Origin: Hemileia vastatrix | Taxonomy: Eukaryota; Basidiomycota; Pucciniomycetes; Pucciniales; Zaghouaniaceae | Length of the DNA stretch: 64,000 bases | Reading direction: 5' to 3' | Assembly (NCBI GenBank): GCA_030280995.1 | Contig: JASXTE010000002.1 | Span: 26,013,683 to 26,077,682 of the forward strand | Shown here: piece after piece, positions 10,794-20,525 of the stretch | Position numbering within the stretch: the stretch's first letter is position 1 | Layout: each line of letters starts with the position of its first letter | Made by a program: the position numbers and the translations under genes | The notes under the pieces: generated by a model | Database searches by the model: none | Told to the model about the DNA's origin: nothing | What the model saw: the letters and a program-made list of their open reading frames with translations, nothing else

Positions 10794-12873
10794 AGACTTC
10801 GGCACTCCCGGTGCCTCTAGGATAGAACCGTTTCACTTGATCGGCTGCTACCCTCTTCTTCAATACTACTCCATCCAACTCTTCTAGCACATATGAACCG
10901 CCGGAAACTTGCTCCTTGATTTTATACGGTCCATTCCACCTATCTGCAAACATCTTTCCCCACTGACTTTCCAAACTCCTATTATACACCAGGACCATAT
11001 CTCCTGGGTTCAAAGGTTTCCTTAATCGATGTGCCAACCGCTCATCCCAATATCTGACTGATTGATTTCGGATCTTCATCATCCGCAAATATGCCTTTTC
11101 TAAATATTCTTCTTTCTTTTCTAGCTGCATCATTCTTGCACACAATAATTCTTCAGTAGTTTTGACCGTGTCCCAGTCAACTCCAAGATATGATTCAGCT
11201 TCTAAATCAACCGGTAAAACTGCTTTCTGTCCAAAAACAAGTTCATAAGGTGAAAATCCGGTCGTCCTTTTGGCAGTGATTCGATCAGCAAATAAAACTA
11301 AAGGTAAATAGTGCCTCCACTTTTCGGCACTTGTCCCACACATTTTAACTAAAGCATCCTTAATAACTTGATGCCCTCTTTCAACCATGCCTTCAGATTC
11401 AGGATAATATGGGGTTGCTACCCTAACCTTTGATCCAACTTTCAATACGGCCTCTTTAAACTCTGTCCCAAATTCAGGACCTCCATCTACCGTTACCAAC
11501 TTCATCACCCCATACCTATATACCCAATTATTCAAAAAAAATTCTGCCACATTTTTGGCAGTTAAATTAATAAGAGGCGCTGCCTCTACCCAACCAGATA
11601 AATCATCTCTGGCCACAATTAAATATTTATACCGTCCCTCTTTTATATGAACGGCATCTAAACTAACTCTCCCAAAGAGCGTATATTCACCGGTCGCGCG
11701 TCCAGGTTCTTTTGGCCTTAAATTACTTCGTCTTTGACATTCTTCGCATGACTGAACCCACTGTTTAACAGCCATCTTCATGCCAGGCCACCAAAATCGA
11801 TCAGAAATTCTTCTAAACGTTTCTCCAACGCCTCTATGCCTGAGATCTTCATGCAGTGATTTCAAAACTAATTCTTGCCCCTTCTCTTGAGTTATAACTA
11901 CTTGAGGATTTGGATGCCTTCTCCTCATTAAACGTTGACCAGATAGGTAAAACGTAGATGACTTCCTCTTGATAGCCACCCATTCATCGTCTTCACACTC
12001 TTCTGGCCTCTCTAAAGTCAACAAATATTTGACTAACAAAAAATAAAAACCAGTCTGACCCCAGACTTCATCTTGAAAATCAATTAATATAAGATCAATA
12101 GGGACTTCTCTATCACCAATATCACCTGCACATGAATGAGCCAATAATCGTTGACCCCTAAATAAATCTTTAATCAAGCTATGTCGTCGTTTTTCTTCTG
12201 AACCTTTGGATCCTTTGTAAACCGTATTTGAAAATACCTCTTTCTCTTTGTCCACCTTTTTATTTAAATTCTCTAATTCTCCAACATATACACCATTCCT
12301 TAAATTACTACTATCCCACACTACCAATCCATCTTCCTCTACATACACCACATCTTCTTCTACCTCCTTTCTACCGAATTTATCTACACCTTTTCCAACA
12401 CCTTTATTAACATAAAAAATATTTTCCAGTTTATCCTCTTGGTGGAGATCATCATCACCATAATCTAAACACAATAGTCCTGCCAGTTTAACCTCATGGG
12501 GGAGGTCCAAAATAGAAGGTGATAATTGCAGTTTAATCTCTTGCTGGAGGCCCGTGATAGAAGGAGATAATTGCAGTTTAACCTCTTGCTGGAGGTCATA
12601 AAACATACCCTTCCAATTTTTATCCAACCTAATTTGGCCCATTTTGCCTTTTTTACCATTTTTAAATTTAATAGAAAAACCGGGTAAATCCAATAAACAT
12701 ATAGAAAAGTCCAAAACGTATTTGCACTCCAAAGTAATATTAACAGAAAATAATTGAGAATCCACTTGAATTATCTCCAAGTGAGCTGACCTATTGCAAT
12801 CCGGGATCTCATCCTGAGGAGAGATTACAACATTAGAGTGATCAGCCCCTGCTACCCCAAAAAATGAGGGCAT
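10768..12873 (-). CDS. Integrase polyprotein of element 1 (RT and RNase H missing)
   Basis: An intact 701-residue ORF. Residues 1-60 match the start of the element 2 pol region (A-D-H..S-P-Q-D-E-I-P), so translation probably enters by frameshift from gag-protease, which it overlaps by 22 bases. Residues about 95-150 contain four L-x-x-E-x-K-L repeats encoded by stem-loop motifs. The integrase follows: zinc-binding H-x4-H..C-x2-C at about 343-380, catalytic Asp in S-L-D-A-V-H-I (about 407), Asp in T-V-D-G-G-P-E-F (about 462) and Glu in G-M-V-E-R-G (about 497). The C-terminal part contains D-R-W-N-G-P-Y-K-I and ends in the motif L-R-K-E-D-K-L. Element 2 has RT and RNase H between the linker and the D-G-V-V-V-W-D-S-S-N-L block; here they are absent and the reading frame is continuous. 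Confidence 0.88.
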   Translation of the reverse strand: MPSFFGVAGADHSNVVISPQDEIPDCNRSAHLEIIQVDSQLFSVNITLECKYVLDFSICLLDLPGFSIKFKNGKKGKMGQIRLDKNWKGMFYDLQQEVKLQLSPSITGLQQEIKLQLSPSILDLPHEVKLAGLLCLDYGDDDLHQEDKLENIFYVNKGVGKGVDKFGRKEVEEDVVYVEEDGLVVWDSSNLRNGVYVGELENLNKKVDKEKEVFSNTVYKGSKGSEEKRRHSLIKDLFRGQRLLAHSCAGDIGDREVPIDLILIDFQDEVWGQTGFYFLLVKYLLTLERPEECEDDEWVAIKRKSSTFYLSGQRLMRRRHPNPQVVITQEKGQELVLKSLHEDLRHRGVGETFRRISDRFWWPGMKMAVKQWVQSCEECQRRSNLRPKEPGRATGEYTLFGRVSLDAVHIKEGRYKYLIVARDDLSGWVEAAPLINLTAKNVAEFFLNNWVYRYGVMKLVTVDGGPEFGTEFKEAVLKVGSKVRVATPYYPESEGMVERGHQVIKDALVKMCGTSAEKWRHYLPLVLFADRITAKRTTGFSPYELVFGQKAVLPVDLEAESYLGVDWDTVKTTEELLCARMMQLEKKEEYLEKAYLRMMKIRNQSVRYWDERLAHRLRKPLNPGDMVLVYNRSLESQWGKMFADRWNGPYKIKEQVSGGSYVLEELDGVVLKKRVAADQVKRFYPRGTGSAEVFLRKEDKL

Positions 12874-15461
12874 TCATCCCTTTCCAACAAACATAATTCA
12901 CCAGAAGCCGTCCGTTTTATATGCCGCTTCTTGGTACAAACACAACACTGGCACAGAGTAGTAATCCCTGGCCGTGTTTCCCAACCTTCATCTCCAGGAG
13001 GCGCTAAACGCATATGTAACCTCCGCATATCTTCACCAGTGATCTCCAAACTAATCCCCATGCCAGCTTGATACCCTATCCTGGCCTCAAAATCCATCAA
13101 AAAAGGACCACCAAGAACAGTTTTGACTGCTCCTCTGGCCACATAAAAGTGAACCTTACCAACAGATCCACCAATGCCTAACCTGACATGCTCAGCTGTA
13201 CCCATCATCTCTGTTGCATGCCCTCCAATGCCTCTGAGGTTTCCCCCAGTTCCACTTTTAATTGGCAAGCCTATACTCGTCGCTTGCTCCAATGAAATTA
13301 AATTAATTTGAGACCCTGAATCGACCAAGGCCTTTACTTCTTTACCATTTAGAGTTACCACCAGGTAACCCAGGGGAGCGGAAAAATGTGTATCTACATC
13401 TTCCCCAAACTTTTCAGCATTTTCACAAATATATTCCACCTCTCCAGTGGAAACCCGACGCCTCGTCAAATGCTTCTTTTGCTTTTCAGCAAGCGCCGGA
13501 CTAATCGTAAATAACTCCCCTAAAGATAAGGGAATCTGCAGTTGATTCACCCTATTCAAAACTGCGTCCATCGCATTAGCTTGACCAGAAACTACTGGCC
13601 GCTCATACTGGACCTTTGATTTAACAACCTTGGCCCTGGGTACCTCTTGAGGTCCAACCGAGCCATCTTCACCCCCCATTATAACATCTTCACTTTCTAT
13701 AACCCTAACTCCGTCACCAGCTTCTTGCACTAATCCTGATCCATCGCTAGTCCTTCTTACTCCCTCCATTGGGATGGGACCGCTAAAACTTGGTCTGGGT
13801 AGAGACGCCAACGGTACGTCCTCCTCAGAATCCGAATCATCCTCTGGCATAGGCTCACCATCTAAATCAAACTTGCCATAACTAGGGGGCCCCATATCAG
13901 CAATCCCCTTCTGCATTTTATATGATTCGTCCTTAGAGTAAGGGTTCAATTTGTTGGCGGCAGTTTGAGCACTAGAATTCTTGTCCTTAGAGTAAGGGTT
14001 CACTTTGTTATTGGCCTTGCCAGGATTAGCCCTCAATTGGCTCTGAATGCTACTTTTCGCCTTAGTAGCAGCTGCTCTTCTAGCAGCATTAACATCGTAT
14101 TTGCCATCCATACAGCTACCCTTCACCTGGGCAACCGTCGCCAGCTCTAAACCACCAAAAGAAGTAGAAAATGTGGCTTTACTGACCTCTTTCTCTTTAC
14201 CCTTGTCAGCTTTTCCACCATTACCATTACCCTTTTTGCCATTCTTGGCATTAACATCTTCATCCGTCACCTCTTCAAATCTGGCTCTCCTTTCAGCCGT
14301 TAAACTTCTTCTGACCAAATCAGAAGGAGACTGTCCATCACTGGGCTTGATGAACGAACCATCAGGAAATTTATAAACTTTACCATCGAATAAAACTCGC
14401 CCAGCATCCATATCCTTATCAAGAGCAAAACAAACTGTTGCTCTGTGCCCCCTCCTATTACAATAGGAGCACACCTTTGGCTCATCGTAGCCACCTCTAT
14501 ATCCATTACCACCATTACCACCATTTCTCCCATTGCCTGGGAAGCGGTTACCATTATTATTGCCATTATAATTTCGACGTTCATAACCTCTGGACTGATA
14601 AGAAGTCGATGTCGACGAAGAAGCGATTGGGGCCTTGTTGGCCTTCTGAGTCTCTTGAACAAATATTTTTAATTGTTTCGTTAAATCGGCCAGATGATCG
14701 ACCATCTTATTATCTACATTACCCTCAACTTTAGCAGCAGGTAATCCCATTTGAGCCTTCTTGGCCTCCTGGGCTTTGACCATAATATCGTTGTTTTCGG
14801 CCAAAACTTCGCTAACCTTGCTAACATATTGAGTGAATGACTCTTGATATTTTTCCAACGCCAATAACTTTAGATGGGCTTGAATGTTGTCCTTGATAAC
14901 CTCCAGAGCCGGCAGTTTCTGCTCACCATTAGGCAGTTCCTTCATCAAATCTTTTCTTGAAAGATCCTTCAAGACGTCCATTCGAATATCCCTGCTGCAT
15001 TCTGTCCAAAACAAATCTTTTGCTTGGTTCTCATGCACTAACTCATCCACCAGTATGAGATATTCCACCACTTCATCAAACTGAACACAGAGCTTTTTGA
15101 AGTCAGCCATAGAAGAAACACCACCTTTTGCTTGCCAGTCTCCAACAATTTTATTGAGGTCCATCATAGTAAACCTAACACCCCATCTATCAACCATAGC
15201 TTTAGAAAGCTTAACCCAATCCTTGTCCTTGAATGCCTGCATAGCAATAACCTCTTTTTCCACCTCCCTATCAGCAATAAAAAACCTAACTTGCTTCACC
15301 ATATCCACATGAGAAGCACCATCAACAGCAGCAGCAGCTTCATACCTGCTAATGAACCATTTAACCTCCTCCCCATCAAACTTTGGGCCATCCCAAGAAA
15401 CAATTCTAACTGAGGGAGTAAGAGGGTTAGAAGATCCAGAAGCAACAGCAGAAGAAAACAT
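12852..15461 (-). CDS. Gag-protease of element 1, intact
   Basis: An 869-residue ORF. The capsid-like region starts about residue 20 (W-D-G-P-K-F-D-G-E-E-V-K-W-F) and matches element 2 gag. A basic, Asn/Gly-rich segment leads to a CCHC zinc knuckle C-S-Y-C-N-R-R-G-H-R-A-T-V-C at about 329-342, the nucleic-acid-binding motif of Gag. An acidic stretch D-D-S-D-S-E-E-D precedes the retropepsin-type protease, with active-site L-V-D-S-G-S-Q at about 712-718 and V-L-G-G-P-F-L-M-D near 782. A Cys-rich tail (C-Q-C-C-V-C) ends the protein. No stop or frameshift breaks it, unlike the element 2 copy. The start follows a 176-base leader after the 5' LTR. Confidence 0.9.
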   Translation of the reverse strand: MFSSAVASGSSNPLTPSVRIVSWDGPKFDGEEVKWFISRYEAAAAVDGASHVDMVKQVRFFIADREVEKEVIAMQAFKDKDWVKLSKAMVDRWGVRFTMMDLNKIVGDWQAKGGVSSMADFKKLCVQFDEVVEYLILVDELVHENQAKDLFWTECSRDIRMDVLKDLSRKDLMKELPNGEQKLPALEVIKDNIQAHLKLLALEKYQESFTQYVSKVSEVLAENNDIMVKAQEAKKAQMGLPAAKVEGNVDNKMVDHLADLTKQLKIFVQETQKANKAPIASSSTSTSYQSRGYERRNYNGNNNGNRFPGNGRNGGNGGNGYRGGYDEPKVCSYCNRRGHRATVCFALDKDMDAGRVLFDGKVYKFPDGSFIKPSDGQSPSDLVRRSLTAERRARFEEVTDEDVNAKNGKKGNGNGGKADKGKEKEVSKATFSTSFGGLELATVAQVKGSCMDGKYDVNAARRAAATKAKSSIQSQLRANPGKANNKVNPYSKDKNSSAQTAANKLNPYSKDESYKMQKGIADMGPPSYGKFDLDGEPMPEDDSDSEEDVPLASLPRPSFSGPIPMEGVRRTSDGSGLVQEAGDGVRVIESEDVIMGGEDGSVGPQEVPRAKVVKSKVQYERPVVSGQANAMDAVLNRVNQLQIPLSLGELFTISPALAEKQKKHLTRRRVSTGEVEYICENAEKFGEDVDTHFSAPLGYLVVTLNGKEVKALVDSGSQINLISLEQATSIGLPIKSGTGGNLRGIGGHATEMMGTAEHVRLGIGGSVGKVHFYVARGAVKTVLGGPFLMDFEARIGYQAGMGISLEITGEDMRRLHMRLAPPGDEGWETRPGITTLCQCCVCTKKRHIKRTASGELCLLERDECPHFLG

Positions 15462-15618
15462 CCCAATAAGTAATGAATAGCGTTAACAATCGATAAAATA
15501 ACAAGCCTCTTGCAGGCCAATAACAAAAATCCAATTAGAGTTCCAGAAAATATGCCTCTTGCAGGCTAATAACGTTCTTGATCCAAGTAAGTCTTTAAAG
15601 AAAGCTAGAGAAATCGAA

Positions 15619-15635
15619 CCCCATGTTGGGCGCCA
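15619..15635 (-). other. Primer binding site of element 1
   Basis: Sense-strand TGGCGCCCAACATGGGG begins two bases inside the 5' LTR. TGGCGCCC starts are typical of sites that pair with a tRNA 3' end; the sequence resembles tRNA-Lys-type sites of other retroelements, but the fungal tRNA was not identified. Confidence 0.75.
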
Positions 15636-15637
15636 AC

Positions 15638-16748
15638 TATGGTAAGGTAAACTCTTACAGTCGCCTTGCTGTAAGCAGAATCAGGAGGAGATATGTGGAT
15701 TTAGCTGAAAACCCCGTCCTTCCAATAAAAATAACAAAATGGGAATTCTAAATCACTAAGCTAACCAATCTACTTGGATCCGATTGATGAAAATAATAAA
15801 ACTCTAAAATAATTAACGCTTATTGAGATTTAATGATTGTAGCTGTTGAGAAAAGAAATACTGATAACAACAATTAAGGTATACCAGTGAAAGATCTGAA
15901 AAGATTGACTTTTATGTTTTTATAATAATTTAAATTTATATGAGACAGCAATAATCAAGTCCCAGCAATGAAGACCTTTCTAAAGATACCCTATATGAAG
16001 TGTGTTTTTAATTGTTGAATAGTATTTCTAAAATGTTAAATATAAAAAACATAAAGTTATAAGGGTATTACAATTTATTTAATTTGTTGAGTAATAAAAA
16101 ATGAGACCGTGGTGGTTAATGATTAAGCTGTATGATGTGTTCCCCCCTCTCAATTTCGAGTTTGAGAAGCGCTTAAGTATTCCTAGTCACGTGCCTAAGT
16201 TTTCCCCTCCAGAGCTCTTCCAGAGTCAATCCGGAGCCCGTACGGAGTCCGTACGGAGTCGAAACGGAGTCCCTCCGGACTTCCGGACTCAATTAGAACC
16301 TTAAAACTATAATAAAAAATCTAGAAAAATTACACATAATAGAGCTACTTCCCCTTTAAATACCAAACTAAATTTCGTAGTCTGCGCAGCTCTACTTACC
16401 CCGTGAAAATTCATCGAAGTTAAGTAATTTCTGAAAACGTAAATATTTCTATAAAACTTTAAAATTCATTTAAAAATATAAGAAAAATAGTAAAAATTCT
16501 GGGAAAATTTCCCAAGGTTCTTGAGTGACTTGACTTGATACTTATAAATTTTTCAGACCGTAAAAATAAGTTTTCTCCGTAAAATAAATTGTATTTGTAT
16601 AGGCATTCGCTCGTGACCAATTTCTTCATATTTTAAACTCCAATAAATTAAATAAAACCCTTATATAAAAAATAATAACGTCAATCTTGCACGCCGTAAT
16701 AACTCCATTTACGTATTTAGGTGCCGTACTAAACTTTAGGCTACCACA
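15638..16748 (-). repeat. Element 1 5' LTR
   Basis: Pairs with 5811-6943. It should contain the promoter; a candidate TATATAAGGG on the sense strand lies near 16658-16667. It is 22 bases shorter than its partner because of one repeat unit fewer at about 16229-16290. Confidence 0.9.
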
Positions 16749-17573
16749 ACATGAGCCAGAAAAACCACTATGAAAAGCAATAAACTTTTTGTTTAAATCA
16801 CAGACAAGTTGAATGACAATAGAGTATCTACAAAGAAGATAAAAAGTTAGTTTATGAAAGATGTGAGATTGGAGAACATTTTAAAGAAACCTTTTTGTGT
16901 GATCAAAATAATGGTTGCCATCATGAGCAGGCTTTTGAATCAAAGGTATAGTTGTGCCATCAACAAAACCTACACATCCAGGGAAACCTTTGGCTTGCAT
17001 TACTTGAGAGGATTCAAGTCGCTGTTGTGGAGTTAGCCAAGCAAGTGTTTGAGACTTGAGGGAAAGGATAGAAATCATACAGCACTTGGTGTATAATATC
17101 ACCATAACATATCCTAAGCTAAAGAGATTATCCAAATGTCGTACAGAAGAACCATTTCCATTTGAGCCAAAGCAACATAGTGCAACAGAAAGTTGAATAG
17201 CAGGATCACACTGTTTATTTTGAGAATTGTTATGAAAGATAGGATGTTTGGAGATGAGTTGATAAAGTTTGAAGAAAGAGTCAGGAGAAGTTCAAAATAG
17301 TTGAGTGAATTTTAGTTGAATGTTGAGAATGGAGCAGTGATCATATCTGGGATCATGATGAAGATTTGGCCCCCTTGGGTTTATGTAACACTTTTTGGAA
17401 AGAAAAGACAAATAGGATAAAGCATCTGCCAAATCAGAGTCCAATTTATAGTAAAGAACTAAAAGTAAAGCAATAGCATTAATAGTTGAGTGAAGGAGCT
17501 TCCTAGTAGAGAGGTGCTTCATATTTGTCAATGGAAGGCTTATGTGATGAGGGAAGTAGGAATTCACCGCCAA
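16749..17573 (-). pseudogene. PIF/Harbinger-type transposase, N-terminal and central part
   Basis: Continues the pseudogene interrupted at 5810. It starts M-A-V-N-S-Y-F at 17573. A TGA at about 17290 (probably from CGA) breaks the frame before T-S-P-D-S-F-F. The central part contains F-P-G-C-V-G-F-V-D-G-T-T-I-P-L, with the first catalytic Asp, and Y-F-D-H-T-K-R-F. After a likely intron the sequence resumes with Y-S-I-V-I-Q-L-V-C-D..G-F-S-G-S-C at the insertion site. With the 5320-5810 part this is one transposase of Harbinger layout, inactivated by a stop, a frameshift and element 1. Confidence 0.82.
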
Positions 17574-17725
17574 ATGTGCAGTTGGGGTGTGTAGATAGAA
17601 AAAACCTTGAAGTATTTGCCACCAAAATTAAGTAGCATAGATTGAGGAAAGACTTAAGGATGGCATAAGCAATTATAAGTCATGTGACTTTCTTAAAAAT
17701 CCATCATGGATGTGATGAGTTTGGT

Positions 17726-17890
17726 ATCAGGAATTAGGAATAGAAATTGGGGTATAAGAGGTGGGATAATGCATTATCCTGGATTCCTTATCCACTAGCC
17801 CCAGGGCTAGTGGATAAGAATCTTCCACAATTAATAATGTCTGATCCTAGGAAAAAAAATTCCTGATCCCTAATTGCAGATCCCTCAAAT
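17726..17890. repeat. Cluster of perfect palindromes
   Basis: GGATAATGCATTATCC at 17764-17779 is a perfect 16-bp palindrome. At 17787-17818, 15-bp arms (CTTATCCACTAGCCC and its complement) flank a CA spacer. An outer pair ATCAGGAATT (17726-17735) / AATTCCTGAT (17858-17867) encloses both. The block ends GATACCCCC before TAA, compatible with a terminal repeat plus Harbinger-style target site, but the matching far end was not found. Confidence 0.6.
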
Positions 17891-17899
17891 TTGATACCC

Positions 17900-18289
17900 C
17901 CTAATAATTATAATTTTTCAGAAATTAATTAAATTAATTTATTATAATTCCCATAAAACTGATGATTGTATTTTTGAACTTAATTGCTTTACACCAGTAT
18001 GACATAAATTCTGATATTTATCTGTTATATTTAAAAAAAAGCTTTAAAATATAGTGAATTATAAAATGGTGAAACTCAATTAAAGTGTTTAACAATTTTC
18101 TGGACTTTAGAAAAACTTCATTATTATGTGAATACCATAAATTTGATTGGTTTCTGACTTTAGTGCAGTAAAAGTCCCTCTAGAGCTTAAAAACACCAAA
18201 AATGAGATTTGTTTAAGGAACATTAGCAGTTCAAGAATATAAATGTTGAATAAAAATTATTCACAACTCTGGAAATGTTCATTTAAATT
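17900..18289. other. AT-rich sequence without recognisable gene
   Basis: No ORF, RNA gene or repeat could be supported here; it lies between the palindrome cluster and the first recognisable remains of a family-B pol and may be heavily decayed element sequence. Confidence 0.4.
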
Positions 18290-19938
18290 TGAATATGCTG
18301 TATAAATTATCTTTACCAAATGATACTTCCAATCCAGCATATGTGCCTGAAGATGATAAAATTCATATACATGGCATATATATTGTTAATATGGAAGAAG
18401 AACCGTTACATTTAATTATTGAATAATTATAAAGGATTATAAAATAAATAAATAAAAGTAACAATCTTAATTAATCCAAAAAATGCTTCTATTCAAGAAT
18501 TCATACAAATTTTTCCTCCAAGGTACCAAAATGCTTTGAATAAACGAATTTTTTTAATGATGGTTAAATTTATTACAGGAGAAAAACTTACTAATATCAT
18601 TTTTATTCCTCCTTCAATGAAATAAATCATCTTAAAACCTTTTCATGATGACATATTGGTAGGTCATTTTTATCTAGAAAACCATGATTAGATATACTGC
18701 ATGGTGGGCTAATATGTCTGAGGACACAATATTATATGTTAAATCTTGTGATTCTTGCCAAAAATCTAAAGGATTGACTCAAAAAGTGAAGGATTACTGC
18801 AACATATTAAGGCACCTGATTCCCCTAGGAAAATCATTAATATGGATATTGTCACTGGTCTTCCTAAAGCAGGAAAGACATTTTATATTCTTTATGAGTT
18901 ATACTGGATAGATTCACAAAGATGTGTAAATTTTTTCCTACCCATAGAAAAAAAAAAGTTCCACCAAAAAATTTAGGTTTTTATGATGGTCAAATATGTT
19001 CAATATTGTTGTATTTCCAAAAGCCATCATATATGAAAAATATCCAAAGTTTTACGTGTGAATTTTTAATGTCTTTAATTTATATATGTGGCTGCAAGTA
19101 GAAATTATATACTGCTCACCATCCACAAACTGATGGTTAGCTGGTAAAAGTTTCAGACTCAGTAATATGATTAAAAAGGTATTTTTCCTTTAGTTTAGAA
19201 TATATATAAAGGACAGATTTACTCATGACTGGGTAATCTTGCATCCAATTCTTGAATTTTCTTATAAATGCACTGTCTACTCAGCCACTTATATGAAGCC
19301 TTTTGAGCTCCATCTAGGTTATGTCCCCAAAACTCCTTCTCAAGCTCTCAATAACAAATTGTAAAGTTTGGAATTTCATCCTGGTGTTGAATTTTTCATT
19401 CATATGCAAAAACTTAGCAATAATATGCCATATAGTTGTTAAATGAATTTACAAATGAAAGATGGGATAAACCCATATATAAAACCATTTAGTAGGATTT
19501 TGGAATACTGTTATGTACAGTTATCTTCAAATGACAAGGTATAAATAAATTTTAAGATATTTTTCTAGGACTTTTTGTTGTTAACATAATGATTGATGTA
19601 AATGCGATTATATTCTCCATATAACAATAAACATCCTGTTCTTTAAATTTATTTTCTTAAGCCTTATACTTCTGAAAGTTATTTATTTTTCCAAGAGAAA
19701 TGATAGACCTGAGAGTCCCAAAGAGATCACAGAATTATCAGATATTGAAATTCTAAATAATAAAATTTTCATCTCTGAAAATAGTTATTGAGTATATATT
19801 AAGATATAAGTATTAACCAAATGAGGATAATTCATCAATACCTGGGAACAAATTTGTAACTCTCAAGCAAATATGAAAACTATAATAATTGAGAAAAAAT
19901 CTTAGAATTTTTTATTGTTTTTTTTTGGAATGAGGGAG
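18290..19938 (+). pseudogene. Decayed pol (RNase H end, integrase, chromodomain) of family B
   Basis: Fragments in all three plus frames match the element 3 polyprotein in order: the N-P-A-Y-V-P-E-D-D segment after RNase H (about 18330), the zinc-binding region W-A-N-M-S-E-D..C-D-S-C-Q-K-S-K (18700-18770), the catalytic core (A-H-H-P-Q-T-D-G about 19115-19135), and the basic tail. Many stops and indels show it is old. A G/A-rich purine tract lies directly before the LTR at 19939. Confidence 0.75.
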
Positions 19939-20462
19939 TGTCAGCCAGGCTGTACCAGGAGCCCTGTAAATTTTATGTTAATTTATTGGACCTTAAAGAG
20001 GGCCTAAAATTTTGCATTTGATGTATATAAATTAATATTATATTGCATAATAAAATTATATAAGTAAAATAAGTGTTATATTAATTTTATTATCATATTA
20101 ATTATTGATAAATTTAAATTAAGCATGATATATGTTATATTCTATAAATTATGGCACATTTTTATGTATTTAATAATTATAAATTAATAATTAATTAATT
20201 AGAAACATATATTAAAACTATAAATGTAAAATTGTCTTACAATGTAATTAAATTAATTAATTAAATTTATATATTAAATAAAAACTTTCATATCTTATTA
20301 AATACAAATATTAGCCGCTTTTTTTTGACTTATAATTGTTTCACCAAAGTATTAAAAAAGTTAAAACACTTTATTAATAATCTATTTATGTCTTACTCTA
20401 AAAATTAGTAATTTTATTAAAATAATTACTTGTTTAACTTAAAATAATTGCTACACTAATAC
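19939..20462 (+). repeat. Family-B LTR fragment
   Basis: Starts TGTCAGCCAGGCTGTACCAGG and follows the element 3 LTR in order (TTGCATAATAAAATTATATAAG, ATTATGGCACATTTTTATG). It ends where another LTR start begins. Confidence 0.7.
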
Positions 20463-20525
20463 GGTCAGCCAAGCTACTAGACTTACCCAGTAAATAATTA
20501 ATTATTTACTAGTATAAAGCCACAC
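20463..20525 (+). repeat. 63-bp LTR start of the element E type, cut by element 2
   Basis: GGTCAGCCAAGCTACTAGACTT and the following TTATTTACTAG..AAGCC match the first bases of the LTR at 60272. It ends at the element 2 LTR, suggesting element 2 landed in an E-type LTR whose remainder is no longer nearby. Confidence 0.6.

Larger units (their letters stand above)
5811..16748 (-). mobile_element. Element 1: RT-less Ty3/gypsy-type LTR retrotransposon
   Basis: A 10.9-kb element with near-identical LTRs (5811-6943 and 15638-16748), a tRNA-type primer site, a purine tract, overlapping gag-protease and integrase ORFs without stops, and a 3.8-kb non-coding 3' tail. It inserted into the Harbinger transposase gene; flanks share the 4-bp duplication ACAT. 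On its sense strand the LTR begins TGTGGTAG and ends TTACCATA, so ends are TG..TA, not TG..CA. By eye the LTRs differ by about 15 substitutions and one 22-bp repeat unit, so insertion is fairly recent. No reverse transcriptase or RNase H is encoded: mobility would need enzyme in trans from a relative such as element 2. Confidence 0.9.

Noticed and set aside
14047..14376. Several 60-120-residue plus-strand ORFs opposite element 1 gag
   Set aside because: Shadows of the intact gag-protease frame; no start context or homology of their own.
15619..15635. Naming the exact tRNA that primes elements 1 and 2
   Set aside because: TGGCGCCC is a general tRNA-end complement pattern; without the host tRNA set the identity cannot be decided.
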